DNA from: Holophagae bacterium
GTDB taxonomy: Bacteria; Acidobacteriota; Holophagae; Acanthopleuribacterales; Acanthopleuribacteraceae
DNA: 64,000 nucleotides
Assembly (NCBI GenBank): GCA_029263455.1
Contig: JAJCXM010000020.1
Span: 1-64,000 of the forward strand
Direction of reading: 5' to 3'
Shown piece after piece: positions 37,540 to 48,690 of the stretch. Made by a program: the position numbers and the translations under genes. The notes under the pieces were generated by a model. That model was given only the letters and a program-made list of their open reading frames with translations. It was not told where the DNA came from and did not search any database. Every line of letters begins with the position of its first letter. The stretch's first letter is position 1.

Positions 37540-38600
37540 GACTTGGTCTCGCAAATAAGGTTTTGATAGCGAGAGCCGTCTTTTCCATCAATCCTGTCAG
37601 CGACTAACTTCGCGAGTGCCGGTGCGACTAAGTAACCGTGCCTGAATAACCCGTTGACGGCCATGAGTCCGGGCTGAATCACCACTTTGGGTAGGTTATC
37701 TTCGAGGCCTGGACGGCAATGGGTCACCAATTCTGTGATGCGGGCCTCAGCAAAACCCGCGTGTAAACTGAACGCGGCCGACAAGAGTTCAAGTGCGGAC
37801 TGGACACTGATCGGGCTCATATCGTTGCTCTCGATACTTGTGGCGCCCACTAGGTAATTGTGATTTGGTCGCGGCACGATATACAGCGGGTAACGTGGGT
37901 GCATGAGCCGCACTGGCCGCTGGATTTGAACGTCGGGTGCATGTAGATGGATCAGTTCTCCACGTACACCTCGTAAACTCGGGTGGTGTTGTTTGCCGCC
38001 TATACCTCGGCAATCAACCACTAAATCAAATGTATGCGCCTTGTTTTTCGTTGTTATTGTCCGGCCGCCCACATCCTCGATATGGGTGGACACGTGCCAG
38101 GTTGTCCGCGTCTGCAGCCAGGCGGTTGATGCGGTGTAGAAATCCCTTGGCGAGACTTGCGCTTCAAAAGGCAAATAGAGGGCGCGTGCGAATTTATGCA
38201 ACTCAGGTTCAAGTTGTCTTACGCCTTGATCGTCTAACCATTCGACGCCAATGGGGCTTGGTAAGCGCCGCATAATCTTTCTATGCAGATCGTCTAACTC
38301 GTGCCGATCTTGATGATGAGCCACGATCAGACTGCCTTCACTTTGGAAATAAATATGTAGATCAAGTTGTTCGGTCAGTTTTTTCCACAGCGGAATGGCG
38401 TCCATCCCAAGCATGTGAATAATAGGCTCTGCTACACCCAATTCTGCATAGGGAGCCAGCATACCTGCGCCAGCGTAGCCGCAACTGGTGGCGCCGTCAG
38501 ATTCGCCCTTGTCAAAGAGTTCGATTTCATGTCCGCGATCGAGTAATTCGATCGCGGTGATTCGGCCTAGTAACCCAGCGCCTGCAATCCCGATCTTCAT
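37536..38600 (-). CDS. thiO: Glycine oxidase ThiO
   Basis: The 354-residue flavoenzyme oxidises glycine to the imine used by ThiG, using oxygen. The FAD-binding GAGLLGRITAIELLDRGHEI lies at the N-terminus, with the GYAGAGMLAPY motif next and the closing NGLFRHGYLVAPALAKLVAD of DAO-type ThiO. Its presence in place of ThiH shows the aerobic route. It lies five bases after thiC and overlaps thiS by ATGA. Confidence 0.95.
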   Translation of the reverse strand: MKIGIAGAGLLGRITAIELLDRGHEIELFDKGESDGATSCGYAGAGMLAPYAELGVAEPIIHMLGMDAIPLWKKLTEQLDLHIYFQSEGSLIVAHHQDRHELDDLHRKIMRRLPSPIGVEWLDDQGVRQLEPELHKFARALYLPFEAQVSPRDFYTASTAWLQTRTTWHVSTHIEDVGGRTITTKNKAHTFDLVVDCRGIGGKQHHPSLRGVRGELIHLHAPDVQIQRPVRLMHPRYPLYIVPRPNHNYLVGATSIESNDMSPISVQSALELLSAAFSLHAGFAEARITELVTHCRPGLEDNLPKVVIQPGLMAVNGLFRHGYLVAPALAKLVADRIDGKDGSRYQNLICETKS

Positions 38601-38605
38601 AGTAC

Positions 38606-40522
<1,917 letters not shown>

Positions 40523-40604
40523 CTAATGGCCTAGAACCACCTTTTTTAATCACAAAATTGCCAAGGAATCTCGTTGAGTCTATGGCTGTTGCTTGCAAAG
40601 AATA

Positions 40605-41270
40605 TTAGTCGATGTTCGCAATATTTTTTGCCTCATTGAGCAAGTCAGTCAACATGTTCTGTGTCAGTCTTTTTGTGTAGGTATTGTGCGGGCTGGGGTG
40701 GTAGCAGGCCAGAAGGGGAATGCCGCTATCGGTTTTGGCAAGAACGCGATGACCGAATTTGAGGCGAGGCTGATTGAAATGGCGGAAAAGAGCGTCCCAA
40801 GCGACACCTCCCAATGCAACAATCACTTTTAGTTTTGGAAGAGCGTCGATGGTTCTCACAAGGAAGGGCGCACAGTTGGCACGTTCCTCGGCCGTCAATT
40901 TGTTGGCGGGTGGAGCACAGTGCGCGACGCCAGTAATCATGACTTGATTGAGCACTAAACCATCATTGCGATCGGTTGAGGTCGGCTGATTAGCCAGACC
41001 TACATCGAAAAGAGCTTGAGTAAGAAAATCACCTGAGGGGTCGCCTGTGAACATACGTCCCGTTCGATTAGCGCCTTGCGCACCAGGGGCCAATCCCACC
41101 AGCAGGATGGCCGCATGGCTGTCTCCAAAATTAGGCGCTGGTTTTCCCCAATAAACTTGGTCCTTGTAGGCCGCCCGTTTATGTTGGGCAGCTTCGCGAC
41201 AGTAAGGGATTAAGCGAGTGCAGCGTTCACAGTGGATGATGTCATGGTTCAACGCGTCATTCGGATTCAT
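40605..41270 (-). CDS. Uracil-DNA glycosylase, family 5 (UDGb-like)
   Basis: The 221-residue protein removes uracil or related bases from DNA. Motif A reads GLAPGAQGANRTGR, which lacks the polar catalytic residue of family 4 and fits family 5 (UDGb). The end motif CYHPSPHNTYTKRLT also fits. Cysteines for the iron-sulfur cluster occur as CERC near residue 14 and at later positions. It overlaps the recQ 3' end by 14 bases, so both DNA repair genes are co-transcribed. Confidence 0.9.
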   Translation of the reverse strand: MNPNDALNHDIIHCERCTRLIPYCREAAQHKRAAYKDQVYWGKPAPNFGDSHAAILLVGLAPGAQGANRTGRMFTGDPSGDFLTQALFDVGLANQPTSTDRNDGLVLNQVMITGVAHCAPPANKLTAEERANCAPFLVRTIDALPKLKVIVALGGVAWDALFRHFNQPRLKFGHRVLAKTDSGIPLLACYHPSPHNTYTKRLTQNMLTDLLNEAKNIANID

Positions 41271-43107
41271 GTTTTTCCCTGTCCAAATAGTTTTGAATGG
41301 CGTCTAGCATGCGTCTACCAAAACGCTCCCATTTGGCGGTACCAACGCCAAAGACTTGCATGAATTCGGTCTCATTGCCGGGGATTCGTGTTGCCATGTC
41401 CCGGAGGCTACGATCGCCAAAAACAAGGAAGGCGGGGACACCGAGTTCATTCGCAATCTGTTTACGTTCGAGACGTAGGGCATCAAATAGTTGACGATCA
41501 TAGAGTGTAATGCGTTCGTCTGCGGCTTTCCGCTTTTGAGGTTTTCGCGTTTCTATGAGAATGACGGGCAGGTCGGATTCCAATTTATCGAACTTGTCAG
41601 GGCGCAAGAGCCAGCGACCCCGTTTGCTCACTCTCATGGTTGGCAGAGGGCTGCCAACGCTTTCCAAGTATCCTTGCTGTTGCAGTTGATTGACCCAGTC
41701 ATGAACTTGGCTCTTAGATACGTGCTCCAAAAGGTTGTACACGGTCAACTGGTTGTGGCGATTGCTCAGAATGCGTTTGTCTTTAGAGCCTGTTAAGACC
41801 TGAGCAACATAGCCGGCGCCAAACATCGCGCCCGTTTTCAGCACGGCTGAAAGGATCATGCGGCTTGTGCGACGAGATTCGGGGATCGACTGCACTTCGC
41901 CTAAACAAAAATCACAGGCGTGGCAAACGCTTGCCTCAAACTTTTGCCCAAAATGTTCAATTAACGAACGATGACGGCAGCGTAATTGGTATGCGTAATC
42001 AGAGATAGCCTGTAACTGGGCCTTCCGCAGTGCAGGCGATGCTTCTTCTTGCTCGATGATGCGCCGCCAGAATGCGACATCTTGATCACTAAACAGCAAG
42101 ACACAGTGAGCTGGAAGTCCATCGCGCCCAGCACGTCCAGACTCTTGTTGGTAATGCGAAATGGAGCGCGGCATGCCAGCATGAACGACAAAACGTACGT
42201 TTGATTGGTCAATGCCCATACCAAAGGCAACGGTTGCGACGATGATCTTGGTATCTTCTGCCGAGAAAGATTTTTGGTGTTTATTTCTTGTTTCGTTGTC
42301 CAATCCAGCGTGATACGGCTTCGCCGAATAACCCAAATCAGACAGCTTGGTAGCGATACGCTCGGTTTCTTTACGCGTCAAACAATAAATGATGCCTAGG
42401 TCAGTGCGATAATTAGGTTCAATGATGTCCAGGATTTGTTGGACGGCATCGTGCCGTGGCAACGCGCGATAAATGAGGTTACTGCGGAAGTAATCGCCTA
42501 CTTGTACGAGCGGCTCGTGAAGCCCCAATTGTTCAACAATGTCACGTTGTACGTCTGGTGTGGCCGTTGCCGTGAAGCCATGAATAGAAACGTTGGGGAA
42601 CCGGGATCGGATGGTGGCTAGCTGGCGGTATTCTGGTCTAAAGTCATGTCCCCATTGGCTAATACAATGGGCTTCATCAATGGCGATAAAACTAATCGTG
42701 ACGTTCTGCAGCAGGGCTAAGAAACCGTCCATAACGAATCGTTCAGGTGACACATACAAGAGTTTCAGTTCACCACGTACAAGGTCACGAACGCGTGACT
42801 TCGCCGACGCGGAATCTATGCTGCTATTGAGTACACCAGCCGGTACTCCCAAGATCGAGAGCGCGTTTCCTTGGTCCTCCATCAGGGATATTAGCGGCGA
42901 GATGACCACTGCCGTGCCCGTTCGAACCACCGCTGGCAATTGATAACATAGCGACTTGCCGCCGCCTGTGGGTAAGACGGTCAACGAATCCTTGCCGGCA
43001 AGAATCGAATCGATGGCTTCGCGCTGATGGGGTCTAAACTGTGGGTAACCCCATATTTTTTTTAGGGCTGCGTCAACTAATTCAGCTTCCGGTATGGCAG
43101 TTTTCAG
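41257..43107 (-). CDS. recQ: RecQ-family ATP-dependent DNA helicase, apparent CTG start
   Basis: The helicase shows Q-motif text WGYPQFRPHQREAIDSILAG, Walker A VLPTGGGKS, DEAH box in IAIDEAHCISQWGHDFRPEY, motif IV-VI regions (GMGIDQSNVRFVVHAG, QQESGRAGRDG), the zinc-binding region (CRHRSLIEHFG, CHACDFC) and an HRDC-like end. The first ordinary start codon in frame (TTG at 42984) would cut off the Q motif. The frame runs open to CTG 43107, seven bases after GGAGG and overlapping the upstream gene's stop (CTCTGA). That gives 616 residues, a normal length. CTG initiation is inference. Confidence 0.9.
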   Translation of the reverse strand: MKTAIPEAELVDAALKKIWGYPQFRPHQREAIDSILAGKDSLTVLPTGGGKSLCYQLPAVVRTGTAVVISPLISLMEDQGNALSILGVPAGVLNSSIDSASAKSRVRDLVRGELKLLYVSPERFVMDGFLALLQNVTISFIAIDEAHCISQWGHDFRPEYRQLATIRSRFPNVSIHGFTATATPDVQRDIVEQLGLHEPLVQVGDYFRSNLIYRALPRHDAVQQILDIIEPNYRTDLGIIYCLTRKETERIATKLSDLGYSAKPYHAGLDNETRNKHQKSFSAEDTKIIVATVAFGMGIDQSNVRFVVHAGMPRSISHYQQESGRAGRDGLPAHCVLLFSDQDVAFWRRIIEQEEASPALRKAQLQAISDYAYQLRCRHRSLIEHFGQKFEASVCHACDFCLGEVQSIPESRRTSRMILSAVLKTGAMFGAGYVAQVLTGSKDKRILSNRHNQLTVYNLLEHVSKSQVHDWVNQLQQQGYLESVGSPLPTMRVSKRGRWLLRPDKFDKLESDLPVILIETRKPQKRKAADERITLYDRQLFDALRLERKQIANELGVPAFLVFGDRSLRDMATRIPGNETEFMQVFGVGTAKWERFGRRMLDAIQNYLDREKHESE

Positions 43108-44255
43108 AGCTGGGCCTCCGCGGCCCGAATCGCATCCACATGCTTGAGTATGTAGCCCGGGTAGATTTCAGGGTCGGGCGAAAATCCAGGGCTTAGTTCG
43201 AAGGCGCGCGAAATTTCCTGTTCACCACGAGCGATGAGTTCGGGACTTTGATCGTGATATTGATAGTAGGTGGTCAACAAGAAGAGTCCCTTCAGCCAAT
43301 GGTAACTGCCCACTTCTTCATGGCCTTTGACGTCTATCGACTCCAGCATTTTGAGTGCCGCGGTAGGGTTGCCTTGTTTAAACGGCTTTACCGCCGCCAA
43401 CAAAGCTTGGCGAAGTGCCTGGCGATCGATTGTATCTGAGCCTGATTTTTTGGTTACAGTTGGGATAGGGGTGGTGTCGACTTTCGTCACGATCGGATTT
43501 GAACGGGTTGTCTGAGGTTGCGTGACTTGGGGTTTGTCTTTTGTGCTGCTGACAACTGCCTCTTTTTGTTGGGCATCCTTGAGCTGCTGATTGAGGAGTG
43601 GCAGACTGGTGTGCTTTGGTTCCAGGGCGGCGATTTCGCTTATCAATTGCTTTGCGTCATCGAAGCGTTCTTCGCCGAGTGCAAGCCGAGTCTCTAATTC
43701 TTTTCGTTCAACAAACGCATTGCGAGCTAAGGCTACTTTTTGTATGCCAGCATAGGCATCGGAATTCTCTGGGTCGGCCGTGAATACGTCGTGGTAGATC
43801 GTCTTGGCGTCGTCAAAGCGGTCTTGGGCTAGATATTGATCCGCTTTATCTAGCTGAACGCGTACTTTGGCGACTCTAGCTGAACGTACACTTTCGGCCG
43901 ATCTGAGGATCCGTTCGCAGTCCGTATTGAATTGGGCGACTAATTTCCGGTTCTTGTCGACCTCGCCTTCACCGGCTTGACGTGCCTGTTCTACCCAAAC
44001 TGCGGCCTGCTCAACATCCAACTGCTCGTGACACAGAGCTAGCCAGTAGCGAGGTTGGTAGGGCTCAAAAAAAGTACCTTCAATTTTGATGCGTTGCGGT
44101 TTTCCGTCTAAACGTAGGGCTTCTTGAAAACGGTCGGCGGCTGCTTGATAAGAATTCTGCTCGTAAAGCGCTTTGCCTTCCGCATAAAAGACCTTAAATT
44201 GACGGTCGCTTTGCAAGGGGAAGATGACGAAGTAAAGACACAAAATGAAATTCAT
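43104..44255 (-). CDS. TPR protein, exported
   Basis: The 383-residue product has a short signal-like N-terminus (about 1-16) and a first TPR unit (YAEGKALYEQNSYQAAADRF). A coiled, Lys/Asp-rich middle (LDKADQYLAQDRFDDAKTIY) follows. A low-complexity linker rich in Thr/Pro/Lys lies at about 235-275 and a final TPR-like domain at 290-383. No enzyme motif is present. It overlaps the kinase gene upstream by ATGA and the recQ start downstream, and its translation likely drives recQ expression. It may be the binding partner of the kinase's external domain. Confidence 0.75.
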   Translation of the reverse strand: MNFILCLYFVIFPLQSDRQFKVFYAEGKALYEQNSYQAAADRFQEALRLDGKPQRIKIEGTFFEPYQPRYWLALCHEQLDVEQAAVWVEQARQAGEGEVDKNRKLVAQFNTDCERILRSAESVRSARVAKVRVQLDKADQYLAQDRFDDAKTIYHDVFTADPENSDAYAGIQKVALARNAFVERKELETRLALGEERFDDAKQLISEIAALEPKHTSLPLLNQQLKDAQQKEAVVSSTKDKPQVTQPQTTRSNPIVTKVDTTPIPTVTKKSGSDTIDRQALRQALLAAVKPFKQGNPTAALKMLESIDVKGHEEVGSYHWLKGLFLLTTYYQYHDQSPELIARGEQEISRAFELSPGFSPDPEIYPGYILKHVDAIRAAEAQL

Positions 44256-45751
44256 AAGTCACCCAAGAAAAGGAGCTCGTCCGTAAAGGCAAATTCAGCA
44301 TGGGTACGGGCGACACTGTTAGGTGCGACCAGGGCCGTCATCTTCTTTTGGTTACCCATGAAAGAAACATAGATGGTGTATTCACCTTCTGCCAGCGACA
44401 ACTTGGCTGGTAACTTCGTTTCGCCCAAATCCAGTTTCTCGCCGTTGGCATCAAGAACTTGGATTAGCTGGCCAGTGGGAAAAGCGCTGATCACAATTTG
44501 ACCCTTCGACAAGACAGGCTCTGGAGGTGTTGTTGGTGCCCAGAACTGCGGAATGAGCAAGGCGGCAACGATAAGTACAGCAACGGCGATTAGCGGAACT
44601 TTCCAGAAACTCTTTTTTGACCCCGTCCTCGGTTTTGGACCAACTTCATCAGCTCGAACCGGCGGCTCTACCACTTCTCTTTGCAACATCGTGGCATCTG
44701 TCGCCTGTGATTTCATCACACGGGCGCGCGTTTGAATTTCGTCTAATGGGGCGGTCGAGACATCGTCACCACCCATCTTTTGGTATATGTTGGCGAGCGC
44801 CATGTAGGCGTGATGTGCATTCTGGAAGCGAGATTCTGGCTTTTTCTCAAGCATCTTGAGAATCACGTTTTGAAGATCGCGATCAATTTCCTTGTGAAAA
44901 GCCTCTGGTGGGTCTGGTGCCTGATGGATGTGCTGGTAGAGCACCGTCATCCAAGCTTCAGAATCAAAGGGAACGGTGCCGGTGACCATCTCGTAAAGGG
45001 TGATTCCCAATGAATAGATGTCGCTGCGACCATCGATTTCGTTACCCATCGCCTGTTCTGGCGAAACGTAGCGAGCGGTACCCATGAAGGTTCCAGCAGC
45101 TGTCATTCGCGTTTGATCCGCCACTTTCGCAATACCAAAATCACTAACGATGGCTTGGTTGCGTCTATCGACCAAGATGTTGTCGGGCTTTATGTCTCGA
45201 TGAACGACGCCTTTTCCGTGGGCATATTGCAATGCTAGGCACGTGTCCATTGCAATCTTGATCGCCTTTTTCTCAGTAATTTTTCCTTGGGTACGGATGT
45301 GTTTTGTGGCCGTGTCACCTTCGATAAATGACATCGTGAAGTAGACAAAGGGCTCTTCGTGGCGCTTGATTACTTTGCTGGGTGCTTTGAAATTCAACCA
45401 ATAGCCGGCTTTTTGAACCTCGTAAATCGTGACAATGTTTTGGTGATTGAAGTTGGCAGAAATGCGCGCTTCTTTAACGAATCGATCAATCACTTCTTGG
45501 TCTTCACTTAGTTTCGATGACAGGATCTTGAGTGCCTCAAGTCGATCGAGATGAAGGTTCTTAACTAAATAGACCCAAGCAAATCCGCCTTTTCCCAATG
45601 CGCGAATAATTTCGTACTTAGGCACATCGTCTTCGGCCTTAGCTGGAGTAGGAGGACGAGTCTCGTCACCTTCCAACATGATGGTCTCGTCATGAGAGCC
45701 TGCGTTCGTGTCGTCAGCGTTTTGAAGTTCTGGATCTGAATTTTGGGTCAA
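44252..45751 (-). CDS. Membrane Ser/Thr protein kinase with PEGA-like outer domain
   Basis: The 499-residue kinase has a Hanks-type domain at about 50-320 (GKGGFAWVYLVK, LEALKIL, catalytic HRDIKPDNILV, DFGIAKV, the activation segment GTARYVSPEQAMGNEID). A membrane helix lies at about 395-417, and a ~75-residue outer domain follows with the GEYTIYVSFMG strand of PEGA-like proteins. The start is TTG 45751 with GGAGG four bases upstream. It is followed by the TPR protein through an ATGA overlap, suggesting the two act together. Confidence 0.92.
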   Translation of the reverse strand: MTQNSDPELQNADDTNAGSHDETIMLEGDETRPPTPAKAEDDVPKYEIIRALGKGGFAWVYLVKNLHLDRLEALKILSSKLSEDQEVIDRFVKEARISANFNHQNIVTIYEVQKAGYWLNFKAPSKVIKRHEEPFVYFTMSFIEGDTATKHIRTQGKITEKKAIKIAMDTCLALQYAHGKGVVHRDIKPDNILVDRRNQAIVSDFGIAKVADQTRMTAAGTFMGTARYVSPEQAMGNEIDGRSDIYSLGITLYEMVTGTVPFDSEAWMTVLYQHIHQAPDPPEAFHKEIDRDLQNVILKMLEKKPESRFQNAHHAYMALANIYQKMGGDDVSTAPLDEIQTRARVMKSQATDATMLQREVVEPPVRADEVGPKPRTGSKKSFWKVPLIAVAVLIVAALLIPQFWAPTTPPEPVLSKGQIVISAFPTGQLIQVLDANGEKLDLGETKLPAKLSLAEGEYTIYVSFMGNQKKMTALVAPNSVARTHAEFAFTDELLFLGDL

Positions 45752-45793
45752 GCTTCCTCCAAAAGGAAGTTAGTTAATGTCGTCGATGACAAA

Positions 45794-46201
45794 TCAGCGG
45801 ATGCCGCGAGACACGGAAATTGCATTTCGTAGAGCCATTAATATTAAAGCACTGATCAAAATCAAAGCGGGCCCACGCCAAAAATCGATGCGCGAATAAT
45901 AGCGTGCCGTTTGTTTTGGGTCTTGCCTCTGGTATAGGACCGTTACCGCGTCGTCATGGTTGAGACGCTGCAAGAAGTTATCTGGAACCGTTACCAGAAA
46001 GCGGTTGTTGCGGAAACTAGCATCCTCAAAAATGATGGTTACATCCAGGTCCCGACCAATGGACACAACCTTATCAACCGTGCCATCGGCTTTAAGGCCT
46101 GAGTTTACGTCATACAGCACATAAGCAACGTAAACCAAACCAGCCATGAACAGTAAGCTGGCGAGCTTTGTAACATTATTTCGAACGTTTTCCTTACTCA
46201 T
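45794..46201 (-). CDS. DUF3592-like small membrane protein
   Basis: The 135-residue protein has one helix near the N-terminus (about 14-30) and one near the C-terminus (about 108-126), enclosing a beta-rich periplasmic segment (GTVDKVVSIGRDLDVTIIFE, NDDAVTVLYQ-like). This two-helix layout with a V-x-Y-x-P-like strand fits DUF3592 proteins of unknown role. It is the first gene of the minus-strand kinase operon, 42 bases before the kinase start, and is divergent from the rhomboid gene. Confidence 0.7.
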   Translation of the reverse strand: MSKENVRNNVTKLASLLFMAGLVYVAYVLYDVNSGLKADGTVDKVVSIGRDLDVTIIFEDASFRNNRFLVTVPDNFLQRLNHDDAVTVLYQRQDPKQTARYYSRIDFWRGPALILISALILMALRNAISVSRGIR

Positions 46202-46322
46202 ATGGTTCCCATATTAAACAATCCACCCGGATCGGGCCAGAGTCAGATGGATTGGCAGCGTGGCTTTTCTCGTCTATACTCGCTGCGCGTCCCACTATGA
46301 CGCCGAGGCCGATGCTTTTTAA

Positions 46323-47042
46323 ATGATCAAAATATGGGATAACTACCGCATACCCGGTCGCGCGCGACTGGTTTATGTCCTGATATTCGCCAACTTTTTG
46401 GCACACTGGGTGTCGTTGCAGCATGGCGGCATATTTGTTGAGGCCGGGGCTGTAATCCCCGCTGAATGGTTTGCGGATAGTAGCGGATCCCCAGCAGGGC
46501 GCGCTCCCATATTGGTCACCGTCTTCTGGAGCCTGTTCTTGCATGGCAGCTGGGGACATCTCTTTTGGAATATGGTTTTTCTGCTCATATTCGGTCGTAA
46601 TTTAGAAGCGAAACTGAAGAGCTGGCGTTTTTTGGTTCTCTACCTTTCTTGTGGCGCAGGAGGTACGGTCGCCCAAGTCTTGGCGGAAAGCCACCCACAG
46701 GCCTTAATTATTGGTGCTAGCGGTGCCATTAGTGGCCTGATGGGTGCCTATTTTGTCTGGTTTCATGATCATATGTTGAGGGTGAGAATTGGGTTAAAGG
46801 CCTCGAATATCCGAGAATTCGAATTCCCAATTTGGATGGCAATCAGTTTGTGGCTGATGCCGACACTCATCAATGCCTTTTTGCCCTTGCCTGGAGTTGA
46901 CTCCCGCATCGCCTATATGGCCCATGTAGGTGGGTTTGCGTGGGGATTTATGGTGGCAAAACAACCCTTTAGCCGTAAAGGTGCAGGGTTGCGGGTGGTT
47001 AAAGGCGGAAAAGCGGGCCAGGGTCCCTTTGTGAACGATTAA
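46323..47042 (+). CDS. Rhomboid family intramembrane serine protease
   Basis: This 239-residue protease has six to seven membrane segments. The catalytic serine lies in IGASGAISGLMG (G-x-S-G), the catalytic histidine in YMAHVGGFAWGF, and the conserved loop reads HGSWGHLFWNMVFLLIFGR. It should cleave membrane proteins within the bilayer. It is the first gene of a plus-strand run and has an 11-base gap to the next gene. Confidence 0.95.
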   Translation: MIKIWDNYRIPGRARLVYVLIFANFLAHWVSLQHGGIFVEAGAVIPAEWFADSSGSPAGRAPILVTVFWSLFLHGSWGHLFWNMVFLLIFGRNLEAKLKSWRFLVLYLSCGAGGTVAQVLAESHPQALIIGASGAISGLMGAYFVWFHDHMLRVRIGLKASNIREFEFPIWMAISLWLMPTLINAFLPLPGVDSRIAYMAHVGGFAWGFMVAKQPFSRKGAGLRVVKGGKAGQGPFVND

Positions 47043-47053
47043 GGAGCAAAATA

Positions 47054-48676
47054 ATGGTTATTTTCTTGAGTCTTTGGACGGTGATTATGGGTGCCAATGA
47101 ACATGCGTCAAGTGATCTACGCGCGGAATTAGATAAGTTTGCCGAAGTGGAAATGTCGGTGGACCTCACTCACCTGAAACCTTGGGAGCGCCAGGTTCTG
47201 AAGAAGTTGTCTGAGGTTGCGGTAGTGCTAGATCGTATCTATTTATCCCAAGTGGCTGAGTCCAACCCAAAGACGCGAGAACAAATTGCCGCATCTGAGA
47301 ATAAACAACGCGAGCAACTGTTGCTGATGTTCGATTTGCATTATGGCCCGTGGGATAGCTTAAATGGTGACGCCATCTTTTATGGTGATCAGCCCAAGCC
47401 ATTAGGTGCTGGCGTGTACCCCGTGGACATGACCAAGCTTGAGTTTGAGACATGGATCAACGCGCATCCAGAAGATAAGGCATCCTTTGAAAGCCTTTAT
47501 ACCGTCATTCGTCGCGATCAAGATAAGTTGGTGGCCATTCCTTACAATGTCTATTACCGCGGTGATTTGGAAAAGGCCGCAGGGCTTTTGGCAGAAGCTT
47601 CCCACCTAAGTCAAAATGCTAGCTTAAAGAAGTTCCTGGCTTTAAGAGCGAAAGCTTTTCTAAGTGATGATTACCAGGAATCAGAAATGGCTTGGATGGA
47701 TTTGGATAGCTCTATTGAAGTGGCTGTAGGCCCCTACGAAACCTATACAGATCAGCTGTTTGGTCAAAAGGCTTTTTTTGAGATTTTTCTGACGGTTCGT
47801 CATCCAGAAGAGAGTGCCAAGCTCGACAAATATAAGAAGTTCCTGCCCGAATTCGAAAAGAACTTGCCAATTGCAGACGAACACAAAAATTTTAAGCGTG
47901 GCTCTGAGTCTCCGCTGGCGGTGGTTGATCAAGTATGCGGTGGCGGCGATAACCGGCCGGGCGTGCAAACCATCGCTTTCAATTTACCCAATGATGAAGT
48001 TGTGCGCGAGAAGAAGGGCTCAAAGAAGGTGATGCTACGCAATGTCATGCGCGCCAAATTTGACAAGATTCTGCAGCCGATGGCCGAACTCATCCTTCCA
48101 GAGGATCGTCGCAGTATGGTGAATTTCCGTGACTTTTTTGATGAAGTTCTCTTCCACGAGTTGGCCCATGGGCTGGGTCCCGGTTCGATTCGCATCGATG
48201 GCCGTGAGACAACGGTTGCAGCTGAGTTAAAAGAAACATATTCAAAACTCGAAGAAGGTAAAGCCGATGTCATGGGTGTCTATAACTTGCTCTTCCTTAT
48301 GAATCGGGAAAAGGCAGCGCCCGAACAAAAAAGCGAATTGTTGGCAACTTACTTTGTTGGTCTCTTCAGGTCCATGAGGTTTGGTGTCCACGAGGCCCAC
48401 GGAGCGGGAGCAGCCTTCCAATTCAATTACTTACAAGAGCGCGGCGGTTTCACGAGAGACGGTCAAAGTGGATTATTTATTCTTAACGAAGCGGCGCTTG
48501 TAAAAGCAATAGATGAACTTGTGCATGAAGTGTGTATGATACAAGCCGAGGGTGACTATCAAGCAGCGGTTCAATTCCTCAATAAATATGCATCCATGCC
48601 GAAGGATGTCGCCGAAATAACGAAACGGATGACATCGATCCCGGTAGATATTCGGCCTCAATATCCTCAACTCTGA
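47054..48676 (+). CDS. M49 (dipeptidyl peptidase III)-like zinc metallopeptidase, exported
   Basis: The 540-residue protein has a weak signal-like N-terminus. Its core carries FHELAHGLGPGSIRIDG, in which HELAH would hold the zinc, and about 45 residues on KLEEGKADVMGVYNLLFLM, whose E-E-x-K-A-D is the matching ligand motif. From memory, this pairing marks a bacterial DPP III-like group with HExxH in place of the six-residue HExxxH of classic M49. The preceding VCGGGDNRPGVQTIAFNLPN segment is also family-like. AAGGAG precedes the ATG. Its likely role is peptide degradation outside the cytoplasm. Confidence 0.78.
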   Translation: MVIFLSLWTVIMGANEHASSDLRAELDKFAEVEMSVDLTHLKPWERQVLKKLSEVAVVLDRIYLSQVAESNPKTREQIAASENKQREQLLLMFDLHYGPWDSLNGDAIFYGDQPKPLGAGVYPVDMTKLEFETWINAHPEDKASFESLYTVIRRDQDKLVAIPYNVYYRGDLEKAAGLLAEASHLSQNASLKKFLALRAKAFLSDDYQESEMAWMDLDSSIEVAVGPYETYTDQLFGQKAFFEIFLTVRHPEESAKLDKYKKFLPEFEKNLPIADEHKNFKRGSESPLAVVDQVCGGGDNRPGVQTIAFNLPNDEVVREKKGSKKVMLRNVMRAKFDKILQPMAELILPEDRRSMVNFRDFFDEVLFHELAHGLGPGSIRIDGRETTVAAELKETYSKLEEGKADVMGVYNLLFLMNREKAAPEQKSELLATYFVGLFRSMRFGVHEAHGAGAAFQFNYLQERGGFTRDGQSGLFILNEAALVKAIDELVHEVCMIQAEGDYQAAVQFLNKYASMPKDVAEITKRMTSIPVDIRPQYPQL

Positions 48677-48690
48677 ACGAATTCAGGTGC

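Noticed and set aside
46194-46559. Minus-strand 121-codon frame over the rhomboid gene
   Set aside because: It is entirely opposite the strongly supported rhomboid gene and its text shows no family.
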